A model generated the notes under the pieces. That model did no database searches and had not been told where the DNA came from. It worked only from the letters and a program-made list of their open reading frames with translations. A stretch of DNA of 64,000 bases from Diplonema papillatum (Eukaryota; Euglenozoa; Diplonemea; Diplonemida; Diplonemidae): contig JAPJBO010000034.1 in NCBI GenBank assembly GCA_030068145.1, positions 495,452-559,451 of the forward strand, written 5' to 3'. This document shows positions 30,471 through 40,925 of this stretch, in pieces. The position numbers and the translations under genes are program-made. Numbering within the stretch: position 1 is the stretch's first letter; every line of letters begins with the position of its first letter.

Positions 30471-31551
30471 AAGAAAAAGATGATTGCCGCGCACCCCCGA
30501 ACACTTCCTCCCCGAAGCAAGGCCCCCCCGGGCCGCGCTGTGATCGGTTTGCCGCCCCGGGCTCCCGCTGCTTCCCTTCCCAAAAGAAGCCTTTCCGGCT
30601 TCGGATACCAATCATCTCGATGGCCCCGTTCACTTTCTTTCGCAACAAAACCTACGCTTTTTCCCCGTCAAAGACGCTTCCGCCGTCATAGGCGTCGACG
30701 ACGACGCCGAGACGTGAACACGACACAACGAGGTCGAGCGCCACAAGGTCTCGCGTCATCCAGCCAAACCCGGGGTAGCTACGGGCCGGGCGGGTAACGC
30801 CGCTTCCCTTGTGGAGTTATACGAAGACCTGTGCTTGGTGCCTTCTCTCTTCTTAGCGTGTTCGTTGTTGGCTGAAGCTCAGGCACCCCTTCATTGTCAA
30901 CGTTCGACAAGAACGTTCCTGCTTTTGTTCGGCGGCGGCTGTTTGGATTTCGCGTTGGATGGGGCCGGCTAGAAGGCTTCGCCAGTGGAAAAGAGTCGCC
31001 GCAGGCTTCAGTTGGTGCGGACGACAGGATGGAAAGAAGCACCGAAGCGTGCGGGGGGTCTTTTTTTCGGCGGCTAGCTTTGTTTTTCCAAACGATACAG
31101 CAGCCGCTGGCTTCCCACTCCTCCTTTCCTTTCCCGCCCGCGCCCAGCCCCGACGGAAGCTCAGACTACTTGCGGTCCCTCAACTGACGGAATCTGTGCA
31201 CAAGGCGCAGTCAACGACACCGCCGGCAACGTGTCACAGAGCGCAACCTCCCTTCCTTTGATTGCCACCTTCTTTCTTCATCATCAAGCCGAGCTGGTGG
31301 CCTTAAGGACCTCAACAACGTGTTTAGCTTTATTCCCTTCTTCGGCGTCCTGCGTCGTTTCTAACCCGTAGATCGCTTCGTTGGTTTCTCATACCTGCTC
31401 ATGAGGGCTCCTACCCTGGGGGGACAATCTTCCTCGGGCTGGGAAACCCCGGTTCCACTTACCGGTACGCCGCTTGGTCAGGTCCTCTGGTCCTCACTTG
31501 CCACCCTGCGCCCGTTCTCACTCTCTTGTTTTATATTATTATTATTAGTAC
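30471..31551. other. Stretch without a confident gene
   Basis: Moderately GC-rich with several overlapping frames of about 100 codons, none with a recognisable motif or a clear switch in composition. Confidence 0.3.
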
Positions 31552-31900
31552 GTTTGTACTGACGGGCAACATTTCCGGAACAACGGCGAAGCACATGAAG
31601 GAGAAAAACGAAGTCAATCAACAAAGTGCCAATACGTCCCCCAGAGAGGTTTATACCCTGTACGCGCGAAGAACAAGAAACTTTTGTCTTATCATTTTTT
31701 CCGTAGTAACAATGCATTGTAAACACGAAAGAGAACGCTGGCAGCGTGTTTGGGAGAAGATTAGCCTAACGAGCATATTCACTCACTATCATCCGCTAGC
31801 AGGCTAATCCTCCCCCGGCACGTACAAACACACGCCGGTTCTTCATCACCTTAGGTCAGTTGATGCTATCAGTGCACGCCCCAACTCCGGAAGTGTTCCT
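31552..31900 (+). repeat. Family E repeat interrupted by a family F element
   Basis: The family E left part (31552-31699, GGCAACATTTCCGGAACAAC...TTTATACCCTGTAC) and right part (31847-31900, CATCACCTTAGGTCAGTTGA...CAACTCCGGAAGTGTTC) are split by about 145 bp that are absent from the copy at 12296. Confidence 0.75.
31703..31846 (+). mobile_element. Nested family F element with internal foldback
   Basis: The insert carries GGCAGCGTGTTTGGGAGAAG, then ATTAGCCTAACGAG, and later GCTAGCAGGCTAATCCTCCC. The last is an inverted match to GGGAG.AGATTAGCCT. It matches 5640-5712 and, more loosely, 9258-9385 and 7296-7402. It is noncoding. Confidence 0.6.
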
Positions 31901-32130
31901 TCTTAAACGGTGGAGAACGCGGTTGGTAGTTACCTTACACGCACAAAAAAGAAACGCAACATGCGAGGAAACATTGCCTCGGTGTTGCACGATGGCAGCG
32001 AGCCAGCCAAACAGCGGCTGAGCAGAAACAACCCTGTATATCCGTTCAAAAGAATGATACGGGGGAAGCCTTCTCTCCCACACCTCCCCCCTTTATTCCT
32101 CCCGGGCCACCCATCCTGCAAAAACCTTAA

Positions 32131-32190
32131 CTCTAAGAAGGTCCGGAGCTCTAAAATCCCGGATTCTCAAGCGATTCTAAAAGAAAAAGA
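32131..32190 (+). repeat. Family D unit
   Basis: GGTCCGGAGCTCTAAAATCC followed by CGGATTCTCAAGCGATTCTA. Confidence 0.5.
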
Positions 32191-32589
32191 ACTTCTACTG
32201 CCGAAACACCGGGCCGGTCATTTACGACCGGTCAGTTTTCAGCAATGGATATTTTTGTCATACTTGACCGGTCTTTTTCTTAGCGCGAGCACTGCTGGTA
32301 TCATGAATAAATAGCTATTCTCTCCGGGAATAAGTCGCCATCACTCAAAAAAGTGGACTAGAACTCTAAAATTATCCAATTATCCCCCCGCACACGCCGC
32401 CTTGTACTGAGGGCAATTGTAGTGTAGGTACTCGGTTGGTCACATTTAAAAAGAAAAGAAAAAGCTTTGGAGAAAGGGTAGGAGCACCCCGGTGGCCGCC
32501 CGGGGCACTTGCATGCAGCAGCACTCCCGTTTTCTCTCTGAGATACACCCCAGGAGCTCTTCCCCGTTTCTCCCCTGCTGTCGATAAAC

Positions 32590-33060
32590 CACCGGTATCA
32601 GCGCTGTCCTCCGCGAAAAGGGCTCACCCCCGGTTCTCGCCCCGCGACCGAGCGCAGATTTGCGCTTGCCGGAACTAGCGCATCCGCTCCTGGGTGTGTG
32701 CTGCAGTGCTACGCACGCCCAGCTACGGCGCCCTTGTTGATGGGCACATCGCAGAAGTGCTCGGTCATCACCGGTCCCCCCCCGGTACCAGGGCTGTACT
32801 CTGTACACAGAGCTCGGCCCTCCTTCCTGCGTCCCCCTCCTCGCTAGCCGAGCGTAGATTTATGCTCGCCGGAACTAGTGCATCCTATCCTGAGAGTGTG
32901 CTGCAGTGCTGCGGCGTACACCAATTACGGCGTCCTAGCTGTCGAGCACAGCTTTGGAGAGCTCTGTCATCGCCACGAGGACTGTGTACGCAGCCCTCGG
33001 CTCCTGCATCCACTAAGAGCTGCCTGTGCTCTGCTGGCACCATCCTATAAGCAATACCTT
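32590..33060 (+). repeat. Diverged tandem array, 200-bp period
   Basis: GCCGGAACTAG.GCATCC...GTGTGCTGCAGTGCT recurs exactly 200 bp apart (AGATT at 32656 and 32856). A third, partial unit ends near 33060 (TGTGCTCTGCTGGCACC). Units are about 70% alike by eye, and no common frame is kept. Confidence 0.65.
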
Positions 33061-34245
33061 GCAGTACCTTCGGTGGACTCGGCGACGATGCAGAGCCAAA
33101 AGGACCCATCAGAAAGTCAAATAGCCCGAAGAAATGCGCTAGTCAGCAATCCTCAGTCCCATCAACCTCTCCTCCCCAGATCCCCTCCTTCTTACAGGGT
33201 TTGGATGAAACGCCCCTGAGAAGAGCTGTTCCACTCAGCGCCGATCGAACACGGACCAGTTTCTGAGCAGAATCGGTTCGACCCTTCTTCGACGTCTCGT
33301 GCAGCCAGCCTGGATCCGAAGCTGGGGGCGGAATAGCTCACCAAACAACGCAAGTCGCCACCCTCTCCCTGTGCATGAGAAGAAGATAACAAGGATTTCG
33401 GACCCTCAAAGGACGAGTCCTTGATTTATTCTGCAAGAAGGGCTCGCTCCGACACACCGGAGAGTTCGACGAGTGAATCACCGGGTGGAAGTGACCCCGT
33501 ACGTTCAGCCAAGCCTAGCTGATGCTGCGGCGAAGCTCTTCAGCAGGCTTCAGCAGATCTGGTGGTGAAGTTTAGCGTGAAGCTTGGGTAATGCCAGGCT
33601 CCACATTCACGATCCAGGTACTTCTGTACGCCAGGAAAGCAGCCAGCAGCCATACTGTCAGGATCGCACCTGATTGAAAGCCGACTGGCCGGAGTCTGAA
33701 GCTTCGCCAACTGAATAATGTGAGTGCTAGGCAACCAACAACCCATCTGTTTCTGACTGTACTCATGTTAAGAAAGCCTTTCCAAAATGTGCAGGCATTC
33801 GATCACCGTCGGCCTATGTCAAGAGGGTAGGCAAACCACCTTACGCACGGGGGGTGTAGGTACAGATAAAAGAGAGGACCATGCCGTCGCCTCCTCCGGA
33901 AGAAGCGGAACGCGAAAATCAGATGACGTCGAAAGACGGAAAAAAGGGATCATCGGGGACTGACGCACTCACCGCTGTACGTTCAGCTGTTGAATTTTTC
34001 GGGCCGTGAAATCGGCGACCCCGAGGGACGTGTCAACGTGAAAGAAGACGTGGTGCCCATCCAGTGGGTCTGTGCCCAATGGAGTCCGTTCCATCAGCTC
34101 GTCGCTGTTGTCCCTACTAACCTCTGGCGTTTTGAGCCGTTGAAAGCGTCGCGCATGTACCAACACATCCGCACGCATCTTTTTATACACAGGGTGCAGC
34201 TTCTCCTTTTTTCCTTTACTTCGAAGAATGATACGCGTCAAGCAC
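33061..34245. other. Gene-free stretch
   Basis: Short frames on both strands; no recognisable gene. Confidence 0.3.
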
Positions 34246-34302
34246 GCTTGAGAGGCAGTGTTCTGCCTGTACACGAAACTAAGGTTTTCCCCCTGCCCGT
34301 GT
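34246..34302 (+). repeat. Family H fragment
   Basis: TTGAGAGGCAGTGTTCTGCC followed by ACTAAGGTTTTCCCCCTGCC. Confidence 0.65.
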
Positions 34303-34867
34303 GAGGTTGAACGAGAATCGGTTTAGGTTAACTGTTCGGCAGGGGGGACCTCTCCTCCTTGCAATCGGCCATCGCTCGGTCCTTCGGGCGGGACTTGAAG
34401 AGGCAAGCCCCTTCGCTGGTCGCACCGAGGCACCCTCTCCCAGAATTGGACGAATTTTTGTTCGTTGCAAACTACCCGAGAGCACAGTCGCACTAAGGTG
34501 GCCACAAGGGTTAGTCGGGAAAAGGCAACCGTGCTTCGGGAGAAATTCTTGTCCCACAGTTTTCCGAGGGGAATTCGTTTGCCGTATTCACGTCGGCCCC
34601 CAAGGCAACTGCACAGTTGAAGCGGGTTTCTAGATTGGCCAGAGATTAGTCCCAACACTGCCCCCCTCCTCCTTTTTCACAACAGACCCTGTACATTTCT
34701 CCTACAATAGTCCATTGCAAGTACATTGTCATTCGACAAGTATAGTGAGGGAGTTTCACTTACAACCGACCACAGCCCGCAGCTGTGGATCATTCTTGTC
34801 GTCGAAATGTCATGCTCAAATAGCACTGACATGAGGCTTTCGAGAGTTGGTTTGCCAACTACGACGT
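34303..34867. other. Gene-free stretch
   Basis: No supported gene. Confidence 0.3.
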
Positions 34868-35003
34868 CTCCCCCCCCCCCTTCCGCAGAGTGGCTTATAC
34901 CCGGTACACGTGGAGAACAATATTAATATTTTTTGGTTTAATCGTCCGCCGATCGTCCGTTGCTTCGTTTATCAGTGCAACTCCGGAAATGTTCATTGCG
35001 TTC
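34868..35003 (+). repeat. Family E fragment
   Basis: GCAGAGTGGCTTATACCCGG, GATCGTCCGTTGCTTCG and CAACTCCGGAAATGTTC match the family E middle and right end. Confidence 0.65.
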
Positions 35004-36249
35004 GTAATTATTTTACCCTTTTTCCCCGCCGCAGCATCTTGCTTGCGCTACGAATCCTTTCGCTGGTCGTGTTGGTGGTTTCCCGTTTGTCAGTATGTAT
35101 CTCGAGTTGTCTGCTGGTTCGTGCGACAGCCGCATGAATTATCAGCTTCGGCGAAACTTCCAATTTCACATCCAGATCCCGTGTCTCCAACGGGGTCTAT
35201 ACGAGTTCGAATGGACCGGTGACTGAAGTGCCTTGTTGTTCCGAGGGTTTGTGCCTTATGGCCGGTACGGTTGTCTCCTGATTTGCTCCATTCGAACGAG
35301 TGGGGTTGGGTCGGGAGTTACCCGGATGTGGATGTAGAAAAACGATGACTCGACGAATCAAAATGGGTTTCTCGATGTCTTCTGAATGGAATGGAATCGG
35401 GTGCCGTGCATCAGATCCGGCTCGTCTTGACTTTAAGTCCTTTTCCGGGAATCCCTTTTTCCGTGGTAGTTGCCCAGGAGACGCTGTGCCGAGCAGGAAA
35501 TCTTTTGAGAAGATGTTCGATCCGAGGGCCGAACCACCTTCCTACCACCCTAGCTACTCCACAGTAGTGTTTTTTTTGGGGGGTTTGCATGAGTTTTCCA
35601 GCTGAAACGCGGTAAAAAAGCCCTCATACTCTTTGTCCCAAATTGCCCCATTGTAGCTTGCCTTGCTGGCCCCCCTAGCCTTATCCGGATATGCCCGGTC
35701 GCATTTCGGCTTCTCGTGTGCTGTGCATCCCGGTGTGCAGCAAGTTGATCGTGCGCCGACTAGAAGATTAACCTTTGGAAACCAGGATCCGCTCCCAGCG
35801 GTGGCCGCCGCAAAAAGGGGGGGCGGGGGATGCAGCATGACGAGGCCGGTGCAACGAGCATCTACGTGGCGACACTCGACGATTATGCGCTTCGGGTGGA
35901 CAAGGTGTGCCTTTTGCGTGAATATTTTGAAGTAACGTACTGTCGGGGCGCAGTACTCCAGAAGCCAGTACTCGGTACACACGCCGACCCTTGTCCTCTG
36001 AAATTGCACCGCGTGGTCTGCCGCCCTGTTTATCACGATACGCCACTCTTTTCGAATCGAATGAGTGCCAACGCCTGAAGAACTAAGTATTGAGTTCTGT
36101 AAAGTACAAGTGCCATCAAGGCAGGCGAGCACTGTAAGTTGAACTAAGCATGGCACAGTACGATCGGAAGGGCAGTCAGTAGGTCTGAACTGCAATAAGG
36201 TTATCCCTCCCCTTTACCTTGTGCTATTTTTGCATCCCTTTTCTAGACA
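35004..36249. other. Stretch without a confident gene; may hide an upstream exon
   Basis: The exon starting at 36349 appears to need an upstream partner. A 101-codon plus-strand frame (35300-35605) is open, but I cannot link it. No motif is recognised. Confidence 0.3.
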
Positions 36250-36340
36250 ATATCTTCATCGAAGAAGACTTGATGCTAGCATCAACCATGCATGAGAGGC
36301 AGTACTCTGCCTAAACATAAAACTGACGTTTCCCCCCCTC
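36250..36340 (+). repeat. Family H palindrome-rich repeat, running into a 3' splice site
   Basis: It contains the perfect 16-bp palindrome TTGATGCTAGCATCAA, the CATGCATG palindrome, the GGCAG/CTGCC hairpin and a C-rich right end (GACGTTTCCCCCCCTCGC). The next bases are GCACAG, the candidate acceptor of the following exon. Other copies are at 34246, 49672 (minus) and 51948. Confidence 0.75.
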
Positions 36341-36348
36341 GCGCACAG

Positions 36349-39300
36349 GTCGACCCGTCGACGATGACGGCGGGGCAGCTGAAGGCGAAGCTGGCGGAGG
36401 CCATGCAGCGGCAGCAGCCTTCGCGGGACTGCTCCGCGGGCAATTTGGTCGTCCTCGACGCCTTCATGCGGCTCGTCGGCGACGACCGCTCGCTGGCCGC
36501 GGCCGGGCTGCGGAGCTCGGCGGTCCTCGCGACGACCGAGCAGTACCACGCGTACCACGCACAGGCTCGCCGTCAGCCGCCGTCCGCTGGCCGGATCACG
36601 GTCGCGGTCAACGGGGAAGGCGAGGGCAACTCGTTCGTGCTGAAGGGCCTCGACGCCACCCGCCACACCTTCGGCAAGATAGCAGCGGTCCTCGAACCCC
36701 ACGTCCGGCCCCCCCGCCGCGGCCGGCTGGCGGTCAAGGCGGGCGGCGTGGTGCAGCCAGCAGCGACGACGCTGGCGGAGGCCCGCGTGCGGCACAAAGA
36801 CGTCCTCGAGCTCTCGTTTTCGCCCGCCTCCGACGGCCCCGCCGGGCGGGAGGATGCGCGGGTTCCGGTGCTCGTCAAGACGGCGGGGCACCCCCGTATC
36901 ACCCTCGACCCCGCCCAGGTACCAGTGCCCGCCAAGGCGGCGGGGCACCCCCGCATCACCCTCGACGCGGCCGGCGGAGCGGGAATAGAGGATTCGCGGG
37001 GACTGCCGGCGAACCCCGGCCGGGGGCAGGTGCCCGCCAAGCACCCCCGCATCACCCTCGACCCCGCCCAGGTACCAGTGCCCGCCAAGGCGGCGGGCGA
37101 TTCCCGCATCACCCTCGACGCGGCCGGGGGTGCGGGAATAGAGGATTCGCGGCGGCTTCCGGCGCACCCCGCCCAGGTACCAGTGCCCGCCAAGGCGGCG
37201 GGGCACCCCCGCATCACCCTCGACGCGGCCGGGGGTGCGGGAATAGAGGATTTGCGGCGGCTTCCGGCGCACCCCGCCCAGGTACCAGTGTCCGCCAAGG
37301 CGGCGGGCGATTCCCGCATCATCCCCGACGCGGCCGGGGGTGCGGGAGTTGGGCCGGACCCGCCGCACGATGCGCGCCGGGTCCGCGAAAAAGGGGAGAC
37401 GACTCCTTCGTCCTCCTCGCACGGCAGCGCCCCGCGGAACCCGGGCGCGCCGGCTGCCTCCGGGCAGGGGTTGCGCGGGGCGGTCGAGCCGCTGCCTTTC
37501 CCCCTCGCCGAGGCTGCGGGGGGGGCGGGGCGCGGCGGGCGGCCGGTCCCCCGGAGGTTCTCGGACGTCGCCATCAAGGCGCCGCCGCCGGCGAGCGGGT
37601 GGGTCGCGCCGCAGGTCGTGACCGGGTGGCCGAAGGCCGCGGCGGCTCCGCTTGGCCCTCCCGCCCCTGCCGCCCAGGGCCCCGTCAAGTCGGCACCGCC
37701 GCTCTCCAATGTGCCGAGCGCGTCTCGCGTGACGGTAAGTGACGAAGCTGAAAAACAGGCGACCGCTCGGTGCGATCATGGGGCAGCAGAAGGTCTGCTG
37801 CGGCCTGCTCTCCCCGCCCAGGGCCCCGTCAAGTCGGCCCCGCCGTCCTCCAGCGTGTCGGGCGCGTCTCGTGTGACGGCAAGTGACGAAGCTGAACAAC
37901 AGGCGACCGCTCGGTACGATCACGGGGCAGGAGAAGGTCTGCTGCGGCCTGCTTTTTCCGCCCAGGGCCCCGTCAAGTCGGCACCGCCGCTCTCGAGCGC
38001 GTCTCGCGTGACGGCAAGTGACGAAGCTGAACAACAGGCGACCGCTCGGTACGATCATGGGGCAGGAGAAGGTCTGCTGCGGCCTGCTTCTTCCGCCCGG
38101 GGCACCGTCAAATCGGCGACGCCGTCCTCCCACAAGCCGCCGGGAAGACTCGTAGCGGAGCAGCGCGTCGGCGTAGAGATAGTGGACGATCGCGGAGCCG
38201 AGCATCCGCTGCGGCCTGCTTCTTCCGCCCAGGGCCCCGTCAAGTCGGCACCGCCGCTCTCCAATGCGCCGAGCGCGTCTCGCGTGACGGCAAGTGACGA
38301 AGCTGAACAACAGGCGACCGCTCGGTGCGATCATGGGGCAGGAGAAGGTCTGCTGCGGCCTGCTCTTCCCGCCCAGGGCCCCGTCAAGTCGGCCCCGCCG
38401 TCCTCCAGCGTGCCGGGCGCGTCTCGCGTGGCGGAAAGCGACAAGGTTGAACAACGAGCAGGCGAGACAGACAGTCTGCTGCGGCCTGCCCTTTCCGCCC
38501 AGGGGCCCATCAAATCGGCGACGCCGTCCTCCCACAAGCCGCCGGGAAGACTCGTAGCGGAGCAGCGTGTCGGCGTAGAGATAGTGGACGATCGCGGAGC
38601 CGAGCATCCGCTGCGGCCTGCCCTTTCCGCCCAGGGGCCCATCAAGTCAGCACCGCCGCTCTCCAATGTGCTGAGCGTGTCACGCGTGACGGCAAGTGAC
38701 GAAGCTGAGCAACAGGTGACCGCTTGGTACGATCAAGGGGCAGAAGGTCTACTGCGGCCCGCCCTTTCCGCCCAGGGGTCCATCAAGTCGGCACCGCCGC
38801 CCGCCAACGTGCCGAGCGTGACGGCAAGTGACGAAGCTGAACAACAGGCATACGTTCGGCACGATCATGGGGCAGAAGGTCTACTGCGGCCTGCTTTTTC
38901 CGCCCAGGGGCCCATCAAATCGGCGACGCCGTCCTCCAACGCGCTGAGCACGCCTCACGCGACGGCAAGAGACGAAACTGAGCAACAAGAGGGCTTGCAG
39001 TGCGATCACCGGGCCAACGATGCACCGCGGCCTGCCCTTTCCGCCCAGGGGCCCATCAAATCGGCGCCACCGTCTTGCAACACGCCGAGTGTGTCCCACG
39101 TGACGGAAAGAGACGAAGCCGAACAACAGGCATACGTTCGGTATGATCATGGGGCAGAAGGTCTACTGCGGCCTGCTTTTTTTGCCGAGGGGCCCATCCA
39201 ATCGGCGCCACCGTCTTGCAACACGCCGAGTGTGTCCCACGTGACGGAAAGAGACGAAGCCGAACAACAGGCAGACGTTCGGTACGATCAGGTGGCGCTG

Positions 39301-39909
39301 CGGCCTGCGCTTTCCGCCCAGGGGCCCATCAAATCGGCACCGCCGTCCCCCAGCGTGCCCCGCGTGGCGGAAAGAGGCACGGCGGGGCCCCGCGCAGCCG
39401 CTCAGCACGAGCACACCGACACCGAACGCCCCCTGCGCCCTGCCCCCTCCCTTTCCGCCCACGGGCCCGTCAAATCGGCCACGGTGCCGGCCGGAGGCAC
39501 GACGAAGCGCGGCAAAAGGCCGGTGCGCTTGCCTCCCGCCTCCGCATCCCCCTCGGGCAACGCGCCGCCCGGGTCGCCGGCGGCCGCGAAGGGGGAGAGA
39601 TACCACTGCCCACAGGAGGGGGCAGAGCAAGCGCCTGTTGCTCCGCGCAAAAACGGAGATCCCGCCGCCCGCCCCGAAGCCGCGGCGCCGACGCCAGCCG
39701 GCTCCGCCGGCCCCGGCCCCGGACCGCGCTCCCCCGGCTCGCCGGCCACCGCGGCGGACGCGCTTACCGAGTCGGCACCCCCGTCGCCCGCCGCCCCGCC
39801 GCCAGCGCGCCGCCTGCCTTGCAAGGCGTCGGGCTCGGTGCCCGTCGTGGCGGCGGTCCACGGGGCTGCCGCTCCCTGGGCGCGCGCCCGCGCGCCCTCG
39901 GCTTCAAAG
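36349..39909 (+). CDS. Long exon: two ubiquitin-like segments and two internal repeat arrays
   Basis: I do not recognise this protein as a whole. The exon is open for 1187 codons and is very GC-rich. It begins after an acceptor-like TTTCCCCCCCTCGCGCACAG (AG at 36347-36348); an ATG at 36364 is an alternative start. Residues about 1-70 look ubiquitin-like (VDPSTMTAGQLKAKLAEAM...LVGDDRSLAAAGL). Residues about 85-170 look like a second such fold (ITVAVNGEGEG...VLELSF). Then come about five copies of a unit with PVPAKAAGHPRITLDAAGG, and about fourteen copies of a unit with LLRPALSAQGPVKSAPPSS plus a charged DEAEQQ stretch. The end is a Pro/Ala-rich tail with a donor-like AAG/GTGTGG at 39909, beside a family C repeat. 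The ubiquitin-like call is tentative. The unit structure suggests a disordered, expandable scaffold. Confidence 0.6.
36870..37345 (+). repeat. Coding tandem array 1 in the ubiquitin-like gene
   Basis: CAGGTACCAGTGCCCGCCAA and CCCCGCATCACCCTCGACGC recur about five times with spacings near 60-120 bp. All copies are in the same frame, so the array has grown within a reading frame. Confidence 0.85.
37660..39480 (+). repeat. Coding tandem array 2 in the ubiquitin-like gene
   Basis: About fourteen units share CTGCGGCCTGC...TCCGCCCAGGG.CC.TCAA and then GTGACGG.AAG.GACGAAGC. Units are mostly 110-150 bp. Some pairs (around 38100-38260 and 38510-38640) share a private 34-residue insert with LVAEQRVGVEIVDD, which suggests higher-order duplication. 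Confidence 0.85.
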
Positions 39910-39948
39910 GTGTGGGCAGTTCGTTTTTTTCTTTTTTGGCCGCATGCA

Positions 39949-40092
39949 ATGTGTGAGGAAACTGAACCGCCCAAGTAGGACCTTCTGATCATGATCATTT
40001 GCCAAATTTGCCACCTGAAACCACGTCCAGGATTTGGGCTCAGGGTAGTGCGGTCAACGAAAACTCTAGTTTCCCTTGCGGTGTACGGTTTT
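39949..40092 (+). repeat. Family C repeat
   Basis: A full-length copy from AATGTGTGAGGAAACTGAAC to GCGGTGTACGGTTTT, close to the candidate splice donor at 39910. Confidence 0.85.
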
Positions 40093-40509
40093 TTCAATTT
40101 CTGCTGTTTATCTTCAAGAGAGAACCCGTCAAAACTACGAGTTGTTGAGTACTGGATTTGACGTTGTTGACTGGACGGAGGAGCTGAGCAACTTGTGTGT
40201 GTGACATTGACATTCGACTTTAAACGAAAGGCTTTATCACGATTCCTGATTACGCACCTCGGACAGTCGAACCCTCATAAGAGTTAGGCGGAATGCAGAA
40301 ACCAGAATGTTGAACCGAAGATTCCAACAGTTGGTAGGGGGTTCGCACGGGCGTGCTGCGTGGCGACACGTCATGCGGTTTACAATCAGGACAACCACGT
40401 CGATACAGGAATCGGCGGAATTCACGCTAAGCAGGAGCAGAAGCTGCTTGCCTATTGGGGGTGCGATACGGGGATCCAAGGGCGACATCGTTGCAACCAT
40501 CTGGACCTT

Positions 40510-40567
40510 TCCTCCTTTACTTTGATCATAGGTGTCACAGCAAGTTTTGGCAGCCGCTGCTGAACAA
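40510..40567 (+). repeat. Family I repeat upstream of retroelement A
   Basis: TTTACTTTGATCATAGGTGT followed by CAC.GCAGTTTT.GCAGCCGCTGCT recurs at 63724-63775, in each case upstream of a copy of the retroelement flank sequence. Confidence 0.75.
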
Positions 40568-40650
40568 GCACCCTTTATCTCCCTTCAGCGATTGTTCGAC
40601 CTCACGATATCGCTCGACAGGTCAGCAAGGGTGCAAGAACTAGTCCAGCC

Positions 40651-40707
40651 CAGTGCATGCTAATCCATGTGGTTCATGTATTTACAAAAGAACTCAATGC
40701 TTAACAA
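40651..40707 (+). repeat. 5' flank repeat of retroelement A
   Basis: AATCCATGTGGTTCATGTA...AAAGAACTCAATGCTTAACAA is repeated directly after the element at 46833-46887. Both A copies read GCTTAACAA, whereas both B copies read GCTAAACAA. Confidence 0.85.
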
Positions 40708-40925
40708 TGCCTAAGCAGGCAGTCAAAAGCGACGCGCCGATGGACCCGAAGGAAGGCCACATACACGTGTGGCAGGAGCCGGAGCGGAACAAGGGCACGC
40801 AGGAATGCGAAGAGTGCGAAGCACTCCGGCAGAACGGGACGATGATGCGCACATGCTTCTGCGCTGCCCGCATCTGTGGTACGTGCTACACGGCCGCAAG
40901 CAAGAAAGTGCAGGAAGTCCGGTGA
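40707..40925 (+). CDS. Element A ORF1: short zinc-binding protein (72 residues)
   Basis: The ATG sits exactly at the end of the flank repeat (TTAACAATG). The product has an H-x-H pair (HIHVWQ) and a Cys cluster CEEC-x10-CFC-x4-CGTC. Element B's much longer ORF1 ends with the same arrangement (HVHAF, then CGVC-x11-CEGC-x4-CKTC). ORF1 products of non-LTR elements usually bind element RNA, and this one could do so through the zinc cluster, by inference. It ends at TGA (40923-40925), and ORF2 is open in the same frame directly after it. It may be a remnant that lost its N-terminal part, or a compact form. Confidence 0.6.
   Translation: MPKQAVKSDAPMDPKEGHIHVWQEPERNKGTQECEECEALRQNGTMMRTCFCAARICGTCYTAASKKVQEVR

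Noticed and set aside
36256-38607. 783-codon minus-strand open frame
   Set aside because: It is the antisense shadow of the GC-rich repeat exon on the plus strand. Its repeats mirror those of the plus strand, and only the plus frame gives ubiquitin-like motifs.
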